From Archaeoglobales archaeon (GTDB taxonomy: Archaea > Halobacteriota > Archaeoglobi > Archaeoglobales > Archaeoglobaceae): a stretch of DNA of 6,853 bases. The notes under the pieces are model-generated. The model did no database searches. It was not told the DNA's origin and saw nothing but the letters and a program-made list of their open reading frames with translations. The position numbers and the translations under genes were made by a program. Shown here one piece after another: positions 1-6,853 of this stretch. Every line of letters begins with the position of its first letter. Position 1 is the stretch's first letter. The DNA is taken from the NCBI GenBank assembly GCA_003662985.1, contig QMZD01000094.1:1-6853 (forward strand), in the 5' to 3' direction.

Positions 1-418
1 TGAAATCATAAAGCAGGTGAACGAGATTATAACAGAAAAAACATCCAAGATTGGGATAAGAAACGAAGACGGAAAGCTCGAATTTGCGGTTGATGAAAGC
101 GGGAAGCTCGTTGTTGTGGATGCCGTTGGAACTTTGGATGAATGCAGATTCAGCATGGATGGTTTCCAACTCAGCAAGGAGATCCTGAGGCAGCATTACC
201 GCAAGACGTACTGGTACAAGAGGCTTAAGGTTACGAAGGGCATGGAGAACTGGAGGAAGATCATGGGAAGGCCGCCTAACCTGCCAGAAGAGCTCAGAGA
301 CGGTGTTTCAAAGATGTACCAGGCTTTTGCGAACGAGATAACTAGCAGGAAATTCTTCGATGTTCCAAGCTTGAAAGAAGTTGTCAAAGAGTTAAGAGAC
401 TTTGTTGAAGAGGGGTGA
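1..418 (+). CDS. purC: SAICAR synthetase (PurC), C-terminal part, cut by window edge
   Basis: Phosphoribosylaminoimidazole-succinocarboxamide synthase is a cytosolic enzyme that joins aspartate to CAIR with ATP to give SAICAR in IMP synthesis. The frame is open from the window's first bases (first full codon at 2-4), so the 5' end lies outside. The GTG at 17 is an internal Val codon, not a start. About 138 C-terminal residues are visible. They hold the family's second signature as DGKLEF, followed by VVVDAVGTLDECRF, which carries acidic residues expected near the ATP/metal site, and then SKEILRQHYR. The following RPPNLPEEL and the helical tail resemble the longer archaeal PurC form. The usual Gly after KLEF is Ala here. 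The stop at 416-418 lies 8 nt before the preferred carA start, so the genes are probably cotranscribed and translationally coupled. Identification rests on motif recognition; the N-terminal ATP-binding half cannot be checked. Confidence 0.9.
   Translation, partial: EIIKQVNEIITEKTSKIGIRNEDGKLEFAVDESGKLVVVDAVGTLDECRFSMDGFQLSKEILRQHYRKTYWYKRLKVTKGMENWRKIMGRPPNLPEELRDGVSKMYQAFANEITSRKFFDVPSLKEVVKELRDFVEEG
411..418 (+). promoter_or_regulatory. Shine-Dalgarno site for carA, overlapping the purC stop
   Basis: AGGGGTGA matches the archaeal anti-Shine-Dalgarno complement (GGAGGTGAT) at GGTGA and ends 8 nt before the ATG at 427. It contains the purC stop codon. This spacing favours ATG 427 over the in-frame GTG at 415, which has only GAGG one base upstream, too close for use. 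The site's placement implies that ribosomes finishing purC can start on carA. Confidence 0.6.
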
Positions 419-426
419 AAGAGGTA

Positions 427-1524
427 ATGGTAAAGGCAGCACTCGCAATCGAGGATGGAACCTTTGTAGAAGGAGAGGGCTTCGGAGCGGAAGGATACGT
501 TGAGGGGGAGCTCGTTTTCAACACATCAATGACGGGATACGTGGAGGCATTGACCGATCCGAGCTATGCCGGGCAGATTCTGATGATGACCTACCCACTC
601 ATAGGAAATTACGGCGTATGTGAGGAGGATTTTGAGAGTGATGGAGTAAAGGTGGAGGGTTTTGTTGTAAGGGAGCTTTGCAGGGAGCCGAGCAACTGGA
701 GGTGTTCGAAAAATCTGGACGATTTTCTTAAGGAATACGATGTACCCGGGATAGAGGGCATCGACACCCGAGCCCTAACGAAGAAAACAAGGGTGTATGG
801 GGCTATGAAGGCGGTGCTTGCCGTTGGAGATTACGACAGGGGAAAAATGCTTAAAAGGGCTGTAGAGCAGCCTTCCATTACTGAGGTTGATCTGGTCGAT
901 AAAGTTTGCGTTAAAGAACCGAAAAGATTTGAGGGCGATAGCAAAGGTATAGGAAAAGGAAAATACGAGGTTGTTCTGGTTGACTGCGGGATAAAATTGA
1001 GCATTGTCAGACAGCTCATTAAAAGAGGTTTGAATGTAACCCTCGTGCCCTACAATTATCCCCCCAAAAAGATTAAAGAGCTCGATCCAGACGGAATTTT
1101 TATTTCTAACGGCCCTGGAGATCCAGCAAGAGTAAAACCAACCATAGAGACGATAAGAGCCTTAGCGGGAAAGTTTCCGATGGCTGGAATATGCCTTGGA
1201 AACCAGCTCGTAGCCCTCGCTCTAGGGGGTAAGACTTTCAAGCTTAAATTTGGGCATAGAGGAGCAAACCAGCCGGTGAAGGATTTTGAGACTGGAAGGG
1301 TTTTCATTTCAAGTCAGAACCATGGTTTTGCAGTTGACGAGAGAAGTCTTGAAGGAACAGGGTTGGAGGTCACTCAGATCAACCTGAACGATCGAACGGT
1401 GGAAGGTATGAGGCATAGAGACATACCTCTTATCACGGTTCAATACCATCCGGAGGCTGGCCCTGGCCCTCATGACACCTACTTCTTCTTCGATCGATTT
1501 TACAGAATGGTGAAGGAATACTAG
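427..1524 (+). CDS. carA: Carbamoyl-phosphate synthetase small (glutaminase) subunit
   Basis: CarA hydrolyses glutamine and passes ammonia through a tunnel to CarB for carbamoyl phosphate synthesis, serving pyrimidine and arginine pathways in the cytosol. From ATG 427 the protein is 365 residues, near the family norm. The N-terminal CPSase small-chain domain (about residues 1-175) shows [35 protein letters not shown] and the GIDTRALT motif. The class I glutamine amidotransferase domain (about 180-365) shows SNGPGDP (227-233), the nucleophile Cys256 in GICLGNQ, QNHGFAV (297-303) and QYHPEA with His341 and Glu343. The Cys-His-Glu triad is therefore intact. GTG 415 would add four residues (MKEV) and overlap purC by 4 nt; I prefer ATG 427 for its ribosome binding site. 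carB follows after 29 nt, the usual carAB order. No frame damage is seen. Confidence 0.97.
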   Translation: MVKAALAIEDGTFVEGEGFGAEGYVEGELVFNTSMTGYVEALTDPSYAGQILMMTYPLIGNYGVCEEDFESDGVKVEGFVVRELCREPSNWRCSKNLDDFLKEYDVPGIEGIDTRALTKKTRVYGAMKAVLAVGDYDRGKMLKRAVEQPSITEVDLVDKVCVKEPKRFEGDSKGIGKGKYEVVLVDCGIKLSIVRQLIKRGLNVTLVPYNYPPKKIKELDPDGIFISNGPGDPARVKPTIETIRALAGKFPMAGICLGNQLVALALGGKTFKLKFGHRGANQPVKDFETGRVFISSQNHGFAVDERSLEGTGLEVTQINLNDRTVEGMRHRDIPLITVQYHPEAGPGPHDTYFFFDRFYRMVKEY

Positions 1525-1539
1525 GAGAACATCAGAGAT

Positions 1540-1547
1540 GGAGTGAT
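1540..1547 (+). promoter_or_regulatory. Shine-Dalgarno site for carB
   Basis: GGAGTGAT differs from the archaeal consensus GGAGGTGAT by one missing G and ends 6 nt before the carB ATG at 1554. It lies in the 29-nt carA-carB gap, which has no room for a separate promoter. It supports ATG 1554 as the start; the codons just upstream in that frame offer no alternative start. Confidence 0.6.
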
Positions 1548-1553
1548 GCTAAA

Positions 1554-4500
1554 ATGCCAAAGAGGGAGGATATAAGGAAGATAATGGTTCTCGGTTCTGG
1601 GCCGATAGTGATAGGCCAAGCCGCAGAATTCGATTACTCTGGAAGCCAAGCTTGCAAGGCTTTGAAAGAGGAAGGTTACCAGGTGGTTTTAGTTAACTCA
1701 AATCCGGCAACCATCATGACGGATCCGGAGATGGCAGACAGAACGTACATCGAACCTATAACGGCAGATTTCGTCGCCAAAATCATCGAAAAGGAGCTAC
1801 CAGATGCGTTGCTTCCGACTCTTGGCGGTCAGACAGCTTTGAACGTCGCAGTTCAGCTCGGAGATATGGGAATCCTTGATAAGTACGAAGTTGAGCTCAT
1901 CGGGGCGAAGCTCGATGCGATAAAGAAGGCCGAAGACAGGGATCTGTTCAAAGCCTCTATGGAAAAGATAGGCCTCGAGGTTCCAAAAAGCGACACTGCA
2001 AATAATCTGGATGAAGCAATCTCAATTGCTGAGGATATCGGCTTTCCCGTTGTTGTAAGGCCAGCCTTCACGTTAGGCGGCACTGGAGGTGGAATTGCAT
2101 TCAACAGAGTTGAACTGAAGGATATTGTTGAACGCGGGCTCGAGATGTCCCTTATAAACCAGGTTCTCATCGAAGAGGGAGTGATAGGCTGGAAAGAGTA
2201 CGAGCTTGAAGTTATGAGAGATTTAGCAGATAACGTCGTGATCATCTGCTCGATTGAGAACTTCGATCCGATGGGAGTGCATACCGGCGACAGCATAACC
2301 GTTGCCCCAGCCCAAACTCTAACGGATGTTGAGTATCAATATCTTAGAGACTCTGCGATAAAGATAATCAGAGAGATAGGGGTTGAAACGGGAGGAAGCA
2401 ACATTCAGTTTGCCGTGCATCCTGAAAATGGCAGGGTCGTTGCGATAGAGATGAACCCCAGAGTAAGCAGGTCTTCAGCTTTGGCCTCTAAAGCAACCGG
2501 ATTTCCAATCGCGAAAATAGCTGCAAAGCTTGCCATAGGTTACACTCTCGATGAGATACCGAACGATATAACAAAGGAAACTCCTGCGAGCTTCGAGCCA
2601 ACAATAGACTACGTTGTTGTAAAAATCCCGAGATTTGCTTTCGATAAGTTTCCCACAGCAGACCCAACACTTGGAACGCAGATGAAGAGTGTGGGTGAAG
2701 TTATGGCAATAGGTAGAACGTTTGAGGAGGCTTTGCAAAAGGCTTTGAGGAGTCTTGAAATAAGGAGATTCGGTATAGGGAGTGATGGAAGGGATAAGGA
2801 TCCAACCATGGAGCATATAATCAAAAGATTGACCTCCCCTCATCCAAGCAGGATCTTCTACATAAGGTATGGCCTCGCAAAGGGGCTTTCCGTCGAGGAA
2901 ATAGCAAAGCTAACCAGAATCGACAAGTGGTTCATTCAGAAAATTAAGAACATCCTCGACTTTGAAAACGAGCTGATGGAGCTTTCTAAGAGATACACAA
3001 TCCACGATCTTCCGGTCGAATATATCCTAAAGGCCAAAAAGTGGGGATTCTCAGACGTGCAGCTCGCCCACATCTTCAAAACAACCGAGCTCGAGGTAAG
3101 AAAGAGGAGAAAAGAAATCGGAATAAGAGCTGTTTACAAGATGGTCGATACCTGTGCCGCTGAATTCGAGGCTAAGACTCCCTACTATTACTCAACTTAT
3201 GAAGAGGAGAATGAGGCTGTAAGGACTGATAAAAAGAAGATCATAATCCTTGGTGCTGGCCCGAACAGAATAGGGCAAGGAATAGAATTCGACTATACAT
3301 GTGTTCACGGAGTATTAAGTCTAAAAGAAGATGATTATGAAACGATAATGGTGAACAACAATCCTGAAACTGTTTCGACAGATTACGATACATCCGACAG
3401 GCTTTACTTCGAGCCGATAACCTTCGAAGACGTTCTAAACATTTACGAGAACGAGCAGGCTGATGGAGTGATAGTCCAGTTCGGAGGACAGACGCCCTTG
3501 AACATAGCTGTTGCTTTGGAGAAAGCAGGAGTCAAGATCCTTGGAACCTCTCCCGACTCCATCGATATAGCCGAAGATAGGGAAAGATTTTCAGATTTGC
3601 TTGAGAAACTCGGCATACCGCAGCCCCCCAATGGGATAGCTTTCAGCATTGAAGAGGCGAGAGAGATAGTAAGAAAGATAGGCTATCCGGTGCTTGTCCG
3701 CCCTTCATATGTGCTTGGCGGAAGGGCGATGATGATCGTTTATGATGAGGAGACCTTCAACAACTTCATCGTCGAGGCATTCGATGTCAGCGAGGAGAAA
3801 CCGGTATTGATTGACAAATTCCTCGAGGATGCGATTGAAGTAGAGGTAGACGCTCTTTGCGATGGCGAGGAGGTTGTTATAGGGGGTATCATGGAGCACG
3901 TTGAAGAGGCTGGCATCCACAGCGGTGATTCTGCCTGTGTTTTGCCACCCATATCCTTAAGCGAGGAGCAAATCGAAACGATTAAGGATTACACAAGAAG
4001 GATGGCCCTAGCGCTAAAGGTAACCGGGCTAATCAACATCCAGTTCGCGATAAAGGATAACAAGGTATACGTACTTGAGGCAAATCCGAGGGCAAGCAGA
4101 ACCGTTCCCTTCGTAAGCAAAGCAACTGGTATACCGCTTGCTAAAATTGCAGCAAAGCTCATGACGGGTAAGAAGCTTAAAGAGCTTGGGATCAGGGAGA
4201 TTCTGGACTTAAAGCATGTCGCGGTTAAGGAGGCTGTTTTCCCCTTCATAAAGCTACCCGGGGTTGATCCAATTCTGGGTCCAGAGATGAAAGCCACGGG
4301 AGAGGTTATGGGAATTGATTATGATTTTGGCCTTGCGTACTATAAAGCTGAACTCGCCGCCGGAATGCGTTTGCCTTTGGAGGGAACGGTGTTTATCAGC
4401 GTAAAGAAGGAAGATAGAAGGAAGGTTCTTCCAATTGCCAAAAAGCTCGAAGATATGGGATTCAAAATTCTCGCAACCACCGGAACGGCGGGCTTTCTTA

Positions 4501-4805
4501 AAGAGCATGGAGTTAAGGCTGAAATAACATTGAAAGTGAGCGAAGGTAGGCCGAACGTCATCGACGAGATAATAAACAGGAGAATCGATTTTATAATCAA
4601 CACACCCTCGGGGAAGAGAGGCAAAACGGAGGGTTTCCTGATAAGAAGGGCTGCCGTCGATCACAACGTACCTTACATCACAACAATCTCTGGAGCATTA
4701 GCCGTTGTAAAAGCCATAGAATCTCTAAGAAAGACTGGAATGAATGGGGTTACGGTTAAATCCATTCAGGAATACCATGAGGAAATAGAGAGTTATCCAA
4801 CCTAG
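1554..4805 (+). CDS. carB: Carbamoyl-phosphate synthetase large subunit, unsplit
   Basis: CarB uses bicarbonate, ammonia from CarA and two ATP to make carbamoyl phosphate. At 1083 residues it matches the full bacterial form (about 1,073). Layout: carboxyphosphate ATP-grasp half (about 1-400; [60 protein letters not shown]); oligomerisation domain (about 401-550); carbamate ATP-grasp half (about 560-930; [59 protein letters not shown]); MGS-like allosteric domain (about 943-1060). Both ATP-grasp halves keep their motifs. Glu784 and Asp792, aligned by eye to the E. coli ornithine-site residues Glu783 and Asp791, are present. In the allosteric domain Thr975, Thr978, Lys994 and Asn1016 align with the E. 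coli effector-site residues, while the E. coli Thr1017 position is Pro1018. A nucleotide effector is likely, but its identity cannot be read. The gene is not split in two, as it is in Methanocaldococcus jannaschii and Aquifex. Confidence 0.98.
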   Translation: MPKREDIRKIMVLGSGPIVIGQAAEFDYSGSQACKALKEEGYQVVLVNSNPATIMTDPEMADRTYIEPITADFVAKIIEKELPDALLPTLGGQTALNVAVQLGDMGILDKYEVELIGAKLDAIKKAEDRDLFKASMEKIGLEVPKSDTANNLDEAISIAEDIGFPVVVRPAFTLGGTGGGIAFNRVELKDIVERGLEMSLINQVLIEEGVIGWKEYELEVMRDLADNVVIICSIENFDPMGVHTGDSITVAPAQTLTDVEYQYLRDSAIKIIREIGVETGGSNIQFAVHPENGRVVAIEMNPRVSRSSALASKATGFPIAKIAAKLAIGYTLDEIPNDITKETPASFEPTIDYVVVKIPRFAFDKFPTADPTLGTQMKSVGEVMAIGRTFEEALQKALRSLEIRRFGIGSDGRDKDPTMEHIIKRLTSPHPSRIFYIRYGLAKGLSVEEIAKLTRIDKWFIQKIKNILDFENELMELSKRYTIHDLPVEYILKAKKWGFSDVQLAHIFKTTELEVRKRRKEIGIRAVYKMVDTCAAEFEAKTPYYYSTYEEENEAVRTDKKKIIILGAGPNRIGQGIEFDYTCVHGVLSLKEDDYETIMVNNNPETVSTDYDTSDRLYFEPITFEDVLNIYENEQADGVIVQFGGQTPLNIAVALEKAGVKILGTSPDSIDIAEDRERFSDLLEKLGIPQPPNGIAFSIEEAREIVRKIGYPVLVRPSYVLGGRAMMIVYDEETFNNFIVEAFDVSEEKPVLIDKFLEDAIEVEVDALCDGEEVVIGGIMEHVEEAGIHSGDSACVLPPISLSEEQIETIKDYTRRMALALKVTGLINIQFAIKDNKVYVLEANPRASRTVPFVSKATGIPLAKIAAKLMTGKKLKELGIREILDLKHVAVKEAVFPFIKLPGVDPILGPEMKATGEVMGIDYDFGLAYYKAELAAGMRLPLEGTVFISVKKEDRRKVLPIAKKLEDMGFKILATTGTAGFLKEHGVKAEITLKVSEGRPNVIDEIINRRIDFIINTPSGKRGKTEGFLIRRAAVDHNVPYITTISGALAVVKAIESLRKTGMNGVTVKSIQEYHEEIESYPT

Positions 4806-4822
4806 TTCATTACGTGGGGAAA

Positions 4823-5596
4823 ATGCCTGAAATCAAAAATAAAATCGAAAAACTACGGGAAATACTGAAAGAATTAAAATCAGAGGTTAATACCTTCCCT
4901 GAACTCAGAAAAGAGATAGTTGAAACATTCTTTCAGCAGATCGAGGACTTCGCAAACTACGATTACATAAGGGAGGCAAGGGCAGGCAAACCAGAAGCGA
5001 TCTATGCGCCAGGAAAAAACCCTGACGAAATCGTTAAAATTCTGAAGGAGAGTTTAAGGTTTTCAGAAGGGGTTCTAGTTACCAAAGCATCAGAAGAACA
5101 GATTAAATCCATAGTTAAGTCTTTTCCAGATTCGGATGTGAATGAAAAGTCCGGAACGGTGATAGTTGGGAAAAAGAGAGAGAAAATTGGAAAAGTTGCG
5201 ATTCTAACGGCGGGAACATCCGATATAAGCGTTGCGGAGGAGGCTGCAACTGCTGCAGAATTCCTCGGTTTGGAGGTGAAAAAGTACTACGACGTTGGTG
5301 TTGCAGGGATTCACAGGCTGATAAATCCTCTAAAAGATATCTTAAGTGATGATGTCGACTCGATAATAGTCGTTGCAGGGATGGAGGGAGCCTTACCGAG
5401 CGTTGTTGCTGGAATGGTAGATCTGCCTGTTATAGCTGTTCCAACCTCTGTTGGATACGGCGTGAACCTCCAAGGTTTAGCAACTCTCCTTTCAATGCTT
5501 CAAAGCTGCTCCTCTGGGGTTGCAGTTGTTAACATCGATAATGGATTCGGGGCTGCCGTGTTCGCTTCACTTATAAGCAGGATGAGGAGGAGATGA
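4823..5596 (+). CDS. larB: LarB-family pyridinium biscarboxylate mononucleotide synthase
   Basis: In characterised lactobacilli, LarB carboxylates the nicotinate ring of nicotinic acid adenine dinucleotide and cleaves the phosphoanhydride, giving pyridinium-3,5-biscarboxylic acid mononucleotide. This is the first step to the nickel-pincer cofactor of lactate racemase-type enzymes. From ATG 4823 the protein is 257 residues (family about 250). A charged helical N-terminus (1-45) precedes YIREARAGKPEAIY (48-61). The PurE-like core has AGTSDISVAEEA (130-141), DVGVAGIHRL (157-166), AGMEGALPSVVAG (185-197), VPTSVGYG and NIDNGFGA (237-244). Cys229 in LQSCSSG matches the cysteine that forms the covalent pyridine adduct in Lactobacillus LarB. 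GTG 4814 would add three residues; neither start has a good ribosome binding site, only GTGGGG 3 nt before the ATG. It sits 17 nt after carB. Older annotation calls such genes PurE-like AIR carboxylases, and a role in purine synthesis is not excluded by the context. Family assignment is firm; the pathway in this organism is inferred. Confidence 0.9.
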   Translation: MPEIKNKIEKLREILKELKSEVNTFPELRKEIVETFFQQIEDFANYDYIREARAGKPEAIYAPGKNPDEIVKILKESLRFSEGVLVTKASEEQIKSIVKSFPDSDVNEKSGTVIVGKKREKIGKVAILTAGTSDISVAEEAATAAEFLGLEVKKYYDVGVAGIHRLINPLKDILSDDVDSIIVVAGMEGALPSVVAGMVDLPVIAVPTSVGYGVNLQGLATLLSMLQSCSSGVAVVNIDNGFGAAVFASLISRMRRR

Positions 5597-5649
5597 GAGA
5601 AGTCAGAGGAGCAGAAAAGAGAAAGAAAAGAGAAAAAGAAAGTAAGAAA
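5579..5649 (+). other. Polypurine tract across larB end and larB-purP spacer
   Basis: Only 6 of these 71 bases are pyrimidines on the plus strand, and 5613-5642 is an unbroken 30-nt A/G run. It begins in the last larB codons (which encode a basic RMRRR tail) and fills most of the 78-nt gap to purP, the longest intergenic gap in the cluster. I see no inverted repeat, T-run terminator or clear TATA box in it. It may be an unstructured leader for purP; its function is unknown. Confidence 0.55.
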
Positions 5650-5673
5650 TTGAAATCGATTAGAGGAGGATAA
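5593..5673 (+). CDS. Possible 26-residue basic small ORF between larB and purP
   Basis: An ATG at 5593 overlaps the larB stop as ATGA, and the frame stays open for 26 codons to a TAA at 5671-5673, one base before the purP ATG. The peptide would be very basic: it begins MREVRG, continues with a Lys/Arg/Glu-rich middle and ends KLKSIRGG. GGAGG at 5586-5590 is only 2 nt from the ATG, too close for a normal ribosome binding site. The exact fit between two genes suggests translational coupling. However, a polypurine tract encodes Lys, Arg, Glu and Gly in any frame and cannot create stops unless T is present, so an open frame is easily reached by chance. It matches no family I know. It may simply be spacer. 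Confidence 0.2.
   Translation: MREVRGAEKRKKREKESKKLKSIRGG
5665..5669 (+). promoter_or_regulatory. Strong Shine-Dalgarno site for purP
   Basis: GGAGG, inside GAGGAGGAT, is the best ribosome binding site in the window and lies 5 nt before the ATG at 5675. It fixes the purP start and suggests purP can be translated on its own rather than only by coupling to larB. Confidence 0.75.
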
Positions 5674-5674
5674 T

Positions 5675-6796
5675 ATGGCTCAAAGCGAGATAAATCTTAG
5701 GGAGAGAGCTGAAAAGATCAAAAAAACCAGAGAAAAAATTCTGGAAATTATAGAGGGATATGATTTAAATAATCTGAGCATCGTAACCCTGGGCAGTCAT
5801 TCCGCCCTGAACATCCTAAAGGGGGCTAAAGAGGAGGGATTTAAGACCGTTTGCCTGTGCAGAGAGAAGGAGAGGATCATTTACGAATCCTTTCCAGTTG
5901 CTGATGAATTAATTCCAATCGAAGATTACTCAGATCTCCTGAAAGACGAGATGCAGGAAAGAATCTCTGAAATGAACGGAATTCTGATACCCCATGGCTC
6001 CTTCAACGCCTATATTGGAAATCTCGAGAAGCTAAGGATTCCGATTTTCGGAAATAGGGAGCTGATATACTGGGAAACCGTCAGAGAGATGCAACACGAG
6101 TGGTTAAGAAAAGCAGGACTCAAAATCCCCAGAATAATCGAAAAGCCAGAGGAAATCGATCGTCTTGTTATAGTGAAATTCCCGGGGGCGAAGGGAGGTA
6201 AAGGTTACTTCCTGGCAACCGACTATGGAGAGTTCCTGAAAAAATCCAAGGAGATGGTCGAGAAGGGACTTGCAAGAGAGGAGGATTTCGAAAATGCGTT
6301 CATTCAGGAGTACATTCTCGGCACAAACGTTTACTTCTCATTCTTCTATTCACCGCTCTTCGACAGGGTTGAGCTTATAGCGATAGATCGAAGATATGAG
6401 GCGGATGTGGATAGCTTGGGCAAGGTTCCATCAGCCATTCAACTGAAGCTTGATCTGTCTCCCACCTATACCGTCATTGGTAATTTTCCAATTGTTTTAA
6501 GGGAAAGCTTGCTTTCAGATGCTTTAAAAGCGGCAAAAAATGTTGTTGAGGTTTCAAAGGAGATCGCATATCCCGGGATGGTTGGGCCATTTTGCTTAGA
6601 GGCCGTTTTCGATGAGAATGCTGATATGACGGTTTTTGAGATCTCCGCCAGAATCGTAGCCGGAACGAATACTGGGATACCCAATTCTGCATACTCCTAT
6701 ATCCTCTGGGGGGAAAACATGTACATGGGAAGGAGGATAGCAAGAGAACTAAAACTTGCCGCTGAGAAAAAAGCTATGAGAGATTTGATATTTTGA
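5675..6796 (+). CDS. purP: PurP-family formate-dependent AICAR formyl ligase
   Basis: PurP is the archaeal replacement for the AICAR transformylase part of PurH. It uses ATP and formate, not formyl-tetrahydrofolate, to turn AICAR into FAICAR, the step before IMP. The 373 residues fit the family (about 360). The N-terminal PurP domain (about 30-150) shows LGSHSALNI (39-47), with the His that binds AICAR in the M. jannaschii enzyme, then PHGSFNAYIG (106-115) and FGNRELIYWE. The C-terminal ATP-grasp domain (about 155-355) shows KFPGAKGGKGYF (168-179), QEYILGTNVYFSFFYSPL (211-228), IDRRYEADVDSLGKVPS, and GPFCLEAVF then FEISARIVAGTNTG, where Glu309 and Glu322 are the likely Mg-ATP ligands. Archaeal genomes often carry PurP paralogues of unclear role, so the exact reaction is less certain than the family. 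The gene is last in the cluster, and its distance from larB could permit separate control. Confidence 0.93.
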   Translation: MAQSEINLRERAEKIKKTREKILEIIEGYDLNNLSIVTLGSHSALNILKGAKEEGFKTVCLCREKERIIYESFPVADELIPIEDYSDLLKDEMQERISEMNGILIPHGSFNAYIGNLEKLRIPIFGNRELIYWETVREMQHEWLRKAGLKIPRIIEKPEEIDRLVIVKFPGAKGGKGYFLATDYGEFLKKSKEMVEKGLAREEDFENAFIQEYILGTNVYFSFFYSPLFDRVELIAIDRRYEADVDSLGKVPSAIQLKLDLSPTYTVIGNFPIVLRESLLSDALKAAKNVVEVSKEIAYPGMVGPFCLEAVFDENADMTVFEISARIVAGTNTGIPNSAYSYILWGENMYMGRRIARELKLAAEKKAMRDLIF

Positions 6797-6802
6797 TTGA
6801 AG

Positions 6803-6851
6803 TGATTTAACGGATTAATTGATCGGATTTAGTGGATTTAATGGATTAGTG
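6803..6851 (+). repeat. Imperfect 9-nt tandem repeats downstream of purP
   Basis: Five near-copies of GGATTTAAT are seen: TGATTTAAC (6803-6811), GGATTAATT (6812-6820), then a GATC interruption (6821-6824), GGATTTAGT (6825-6833), GGATTTAAT (6834-6842) and GGATTAGTG (6843-6851). The array lies in the 57-nt non-coding tail after the purP stop and may go on beyond the window. It is too short and too degenerate for CRISPR. It could be a minor satellite, a protein-binding array or the edge of a larger repeat. Confidence 0.55.
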
Positions 6852-6853
6852 AA

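Noticed and set aside
1..3. TGA at the very start of the window as an upstream gene's stop
   Set aside because: It is not in the purC frame, which reads GAA from base 2, and there is no sequence before it to show another gene.
1853..2296. 147-codon open frame on the minus strand inside carB
   Set aside because: It lies wholly within the well-supported carB gene, its Ser/Pro/Ile-rich translation resembles no family, and it has no independent signals. It is a shadow of carB codon use.
4587..4613. Pro1018 in CarB in place of the E. coli Thr1017 effector-site residue as a sign of altered regulation
   Set aside because: To my knowledge Asn-Thr-Pro is a common variant at this point in CarB proteins, and the other effector-site residues are kept, so it is not a notable change.
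4254..4664. 136-codon open frame on the minus strand opposite the carB allosteric region
   Set aside because: It is antisense to conserved CarB sequence, its translation resembles no known protein, and other minus-strand frames overlap it.
5570..5577. CTTATAAG as a TATA box for an internal purP promoter
   Set aside because: It is inside the larB coding region, about 100 nt before purP, and the bases just upstream are not the purine-rich BRE expected for archaeal promoters. A single short match is weak evidence.
4823..5596. Calling the PurE-like gene a true PurE (AIR carboxylase)
   Set aside because: The motifs AGTSDISVAEEA, AGMEGALPS and NIDNGFGA and the Cys in LQSCSSG are those of LarB, and the protein is much longer than a class I or II PurE. 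The purine context alone does not outweigh this.
6788..6796. T-rich stretch at the purP stop as a terminator
   Set aside because: The longest T run is only four bases and there is no hairpin. The following 57 nt show no longer T run either.

Overview
The window looks like chromosomal DNA of a euryarchaeon, probably a hyperthermophile of the Archaeoglobales type. The grounds are a PurP-family enzyme of the archaeal purine pathway, an archaeal-style PurC C-terminus, heavy use of AGA/AGG for Arg and ATA for Ile, Lys/Glu-rich proteins, and GGTGA/GGAGG ribosome binding sites. The lineage is an inference from protein character, not from a search.

All genes are on the plus strand and closely packed, in the manner of one operon. 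In order they are: the 3' end of purC (1-418, cut by the window edge); carA (427-1524); carB (1554-4805, unsplit); a larB-family gene (4823-5596); a 78-nt purine-rich spacer that holds a possible 26-codon ORF (5593-5673); and purP (5675-6796). The last 57 nt (6797-6853) are non-coding and carry imperfect 9-nt tandem repeats that run to or past the window edge. The gaps are 8 nt (purC-carA), 29 nt (carA-carB), 17 nt (carB-larB) and 78 nt (larB-purP).

PurC makes SAICAR from CAIR and aspartate. PurP is the ATP- and formate-dependent archaeal enzyme that formylates AICAR to FAICAR. Only the adenylosuccinate lyase (PurB) step separates the two. CarA and CarB form the glutamine-dependent carbamoyl-phosphate synthetase that feeds pyrimidine and arginine synthesis, and CarB carries a C-terminal allosteric domain of the type that binds nucleotides in relatives. 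The cluster therefore joins purine synthesis and carbamoyl phosphate supply. The outlier is LarB. It resembles the purine enzyme PurE, but its family makes the first committed intermediate of the nickel-pincer nucleotide cofactor from nicotinic acid adenine dinucleotide. No other lar gene is in the window.

Most of the window is ordinary core metabolism. The points worth a second look are larB inside a pur/car operon, the small basic ORF and polypurine tract ahead of purP, and the 9-nt repeats after purP. I see no mobile element, CRISPR array, tRNA or rRNA.
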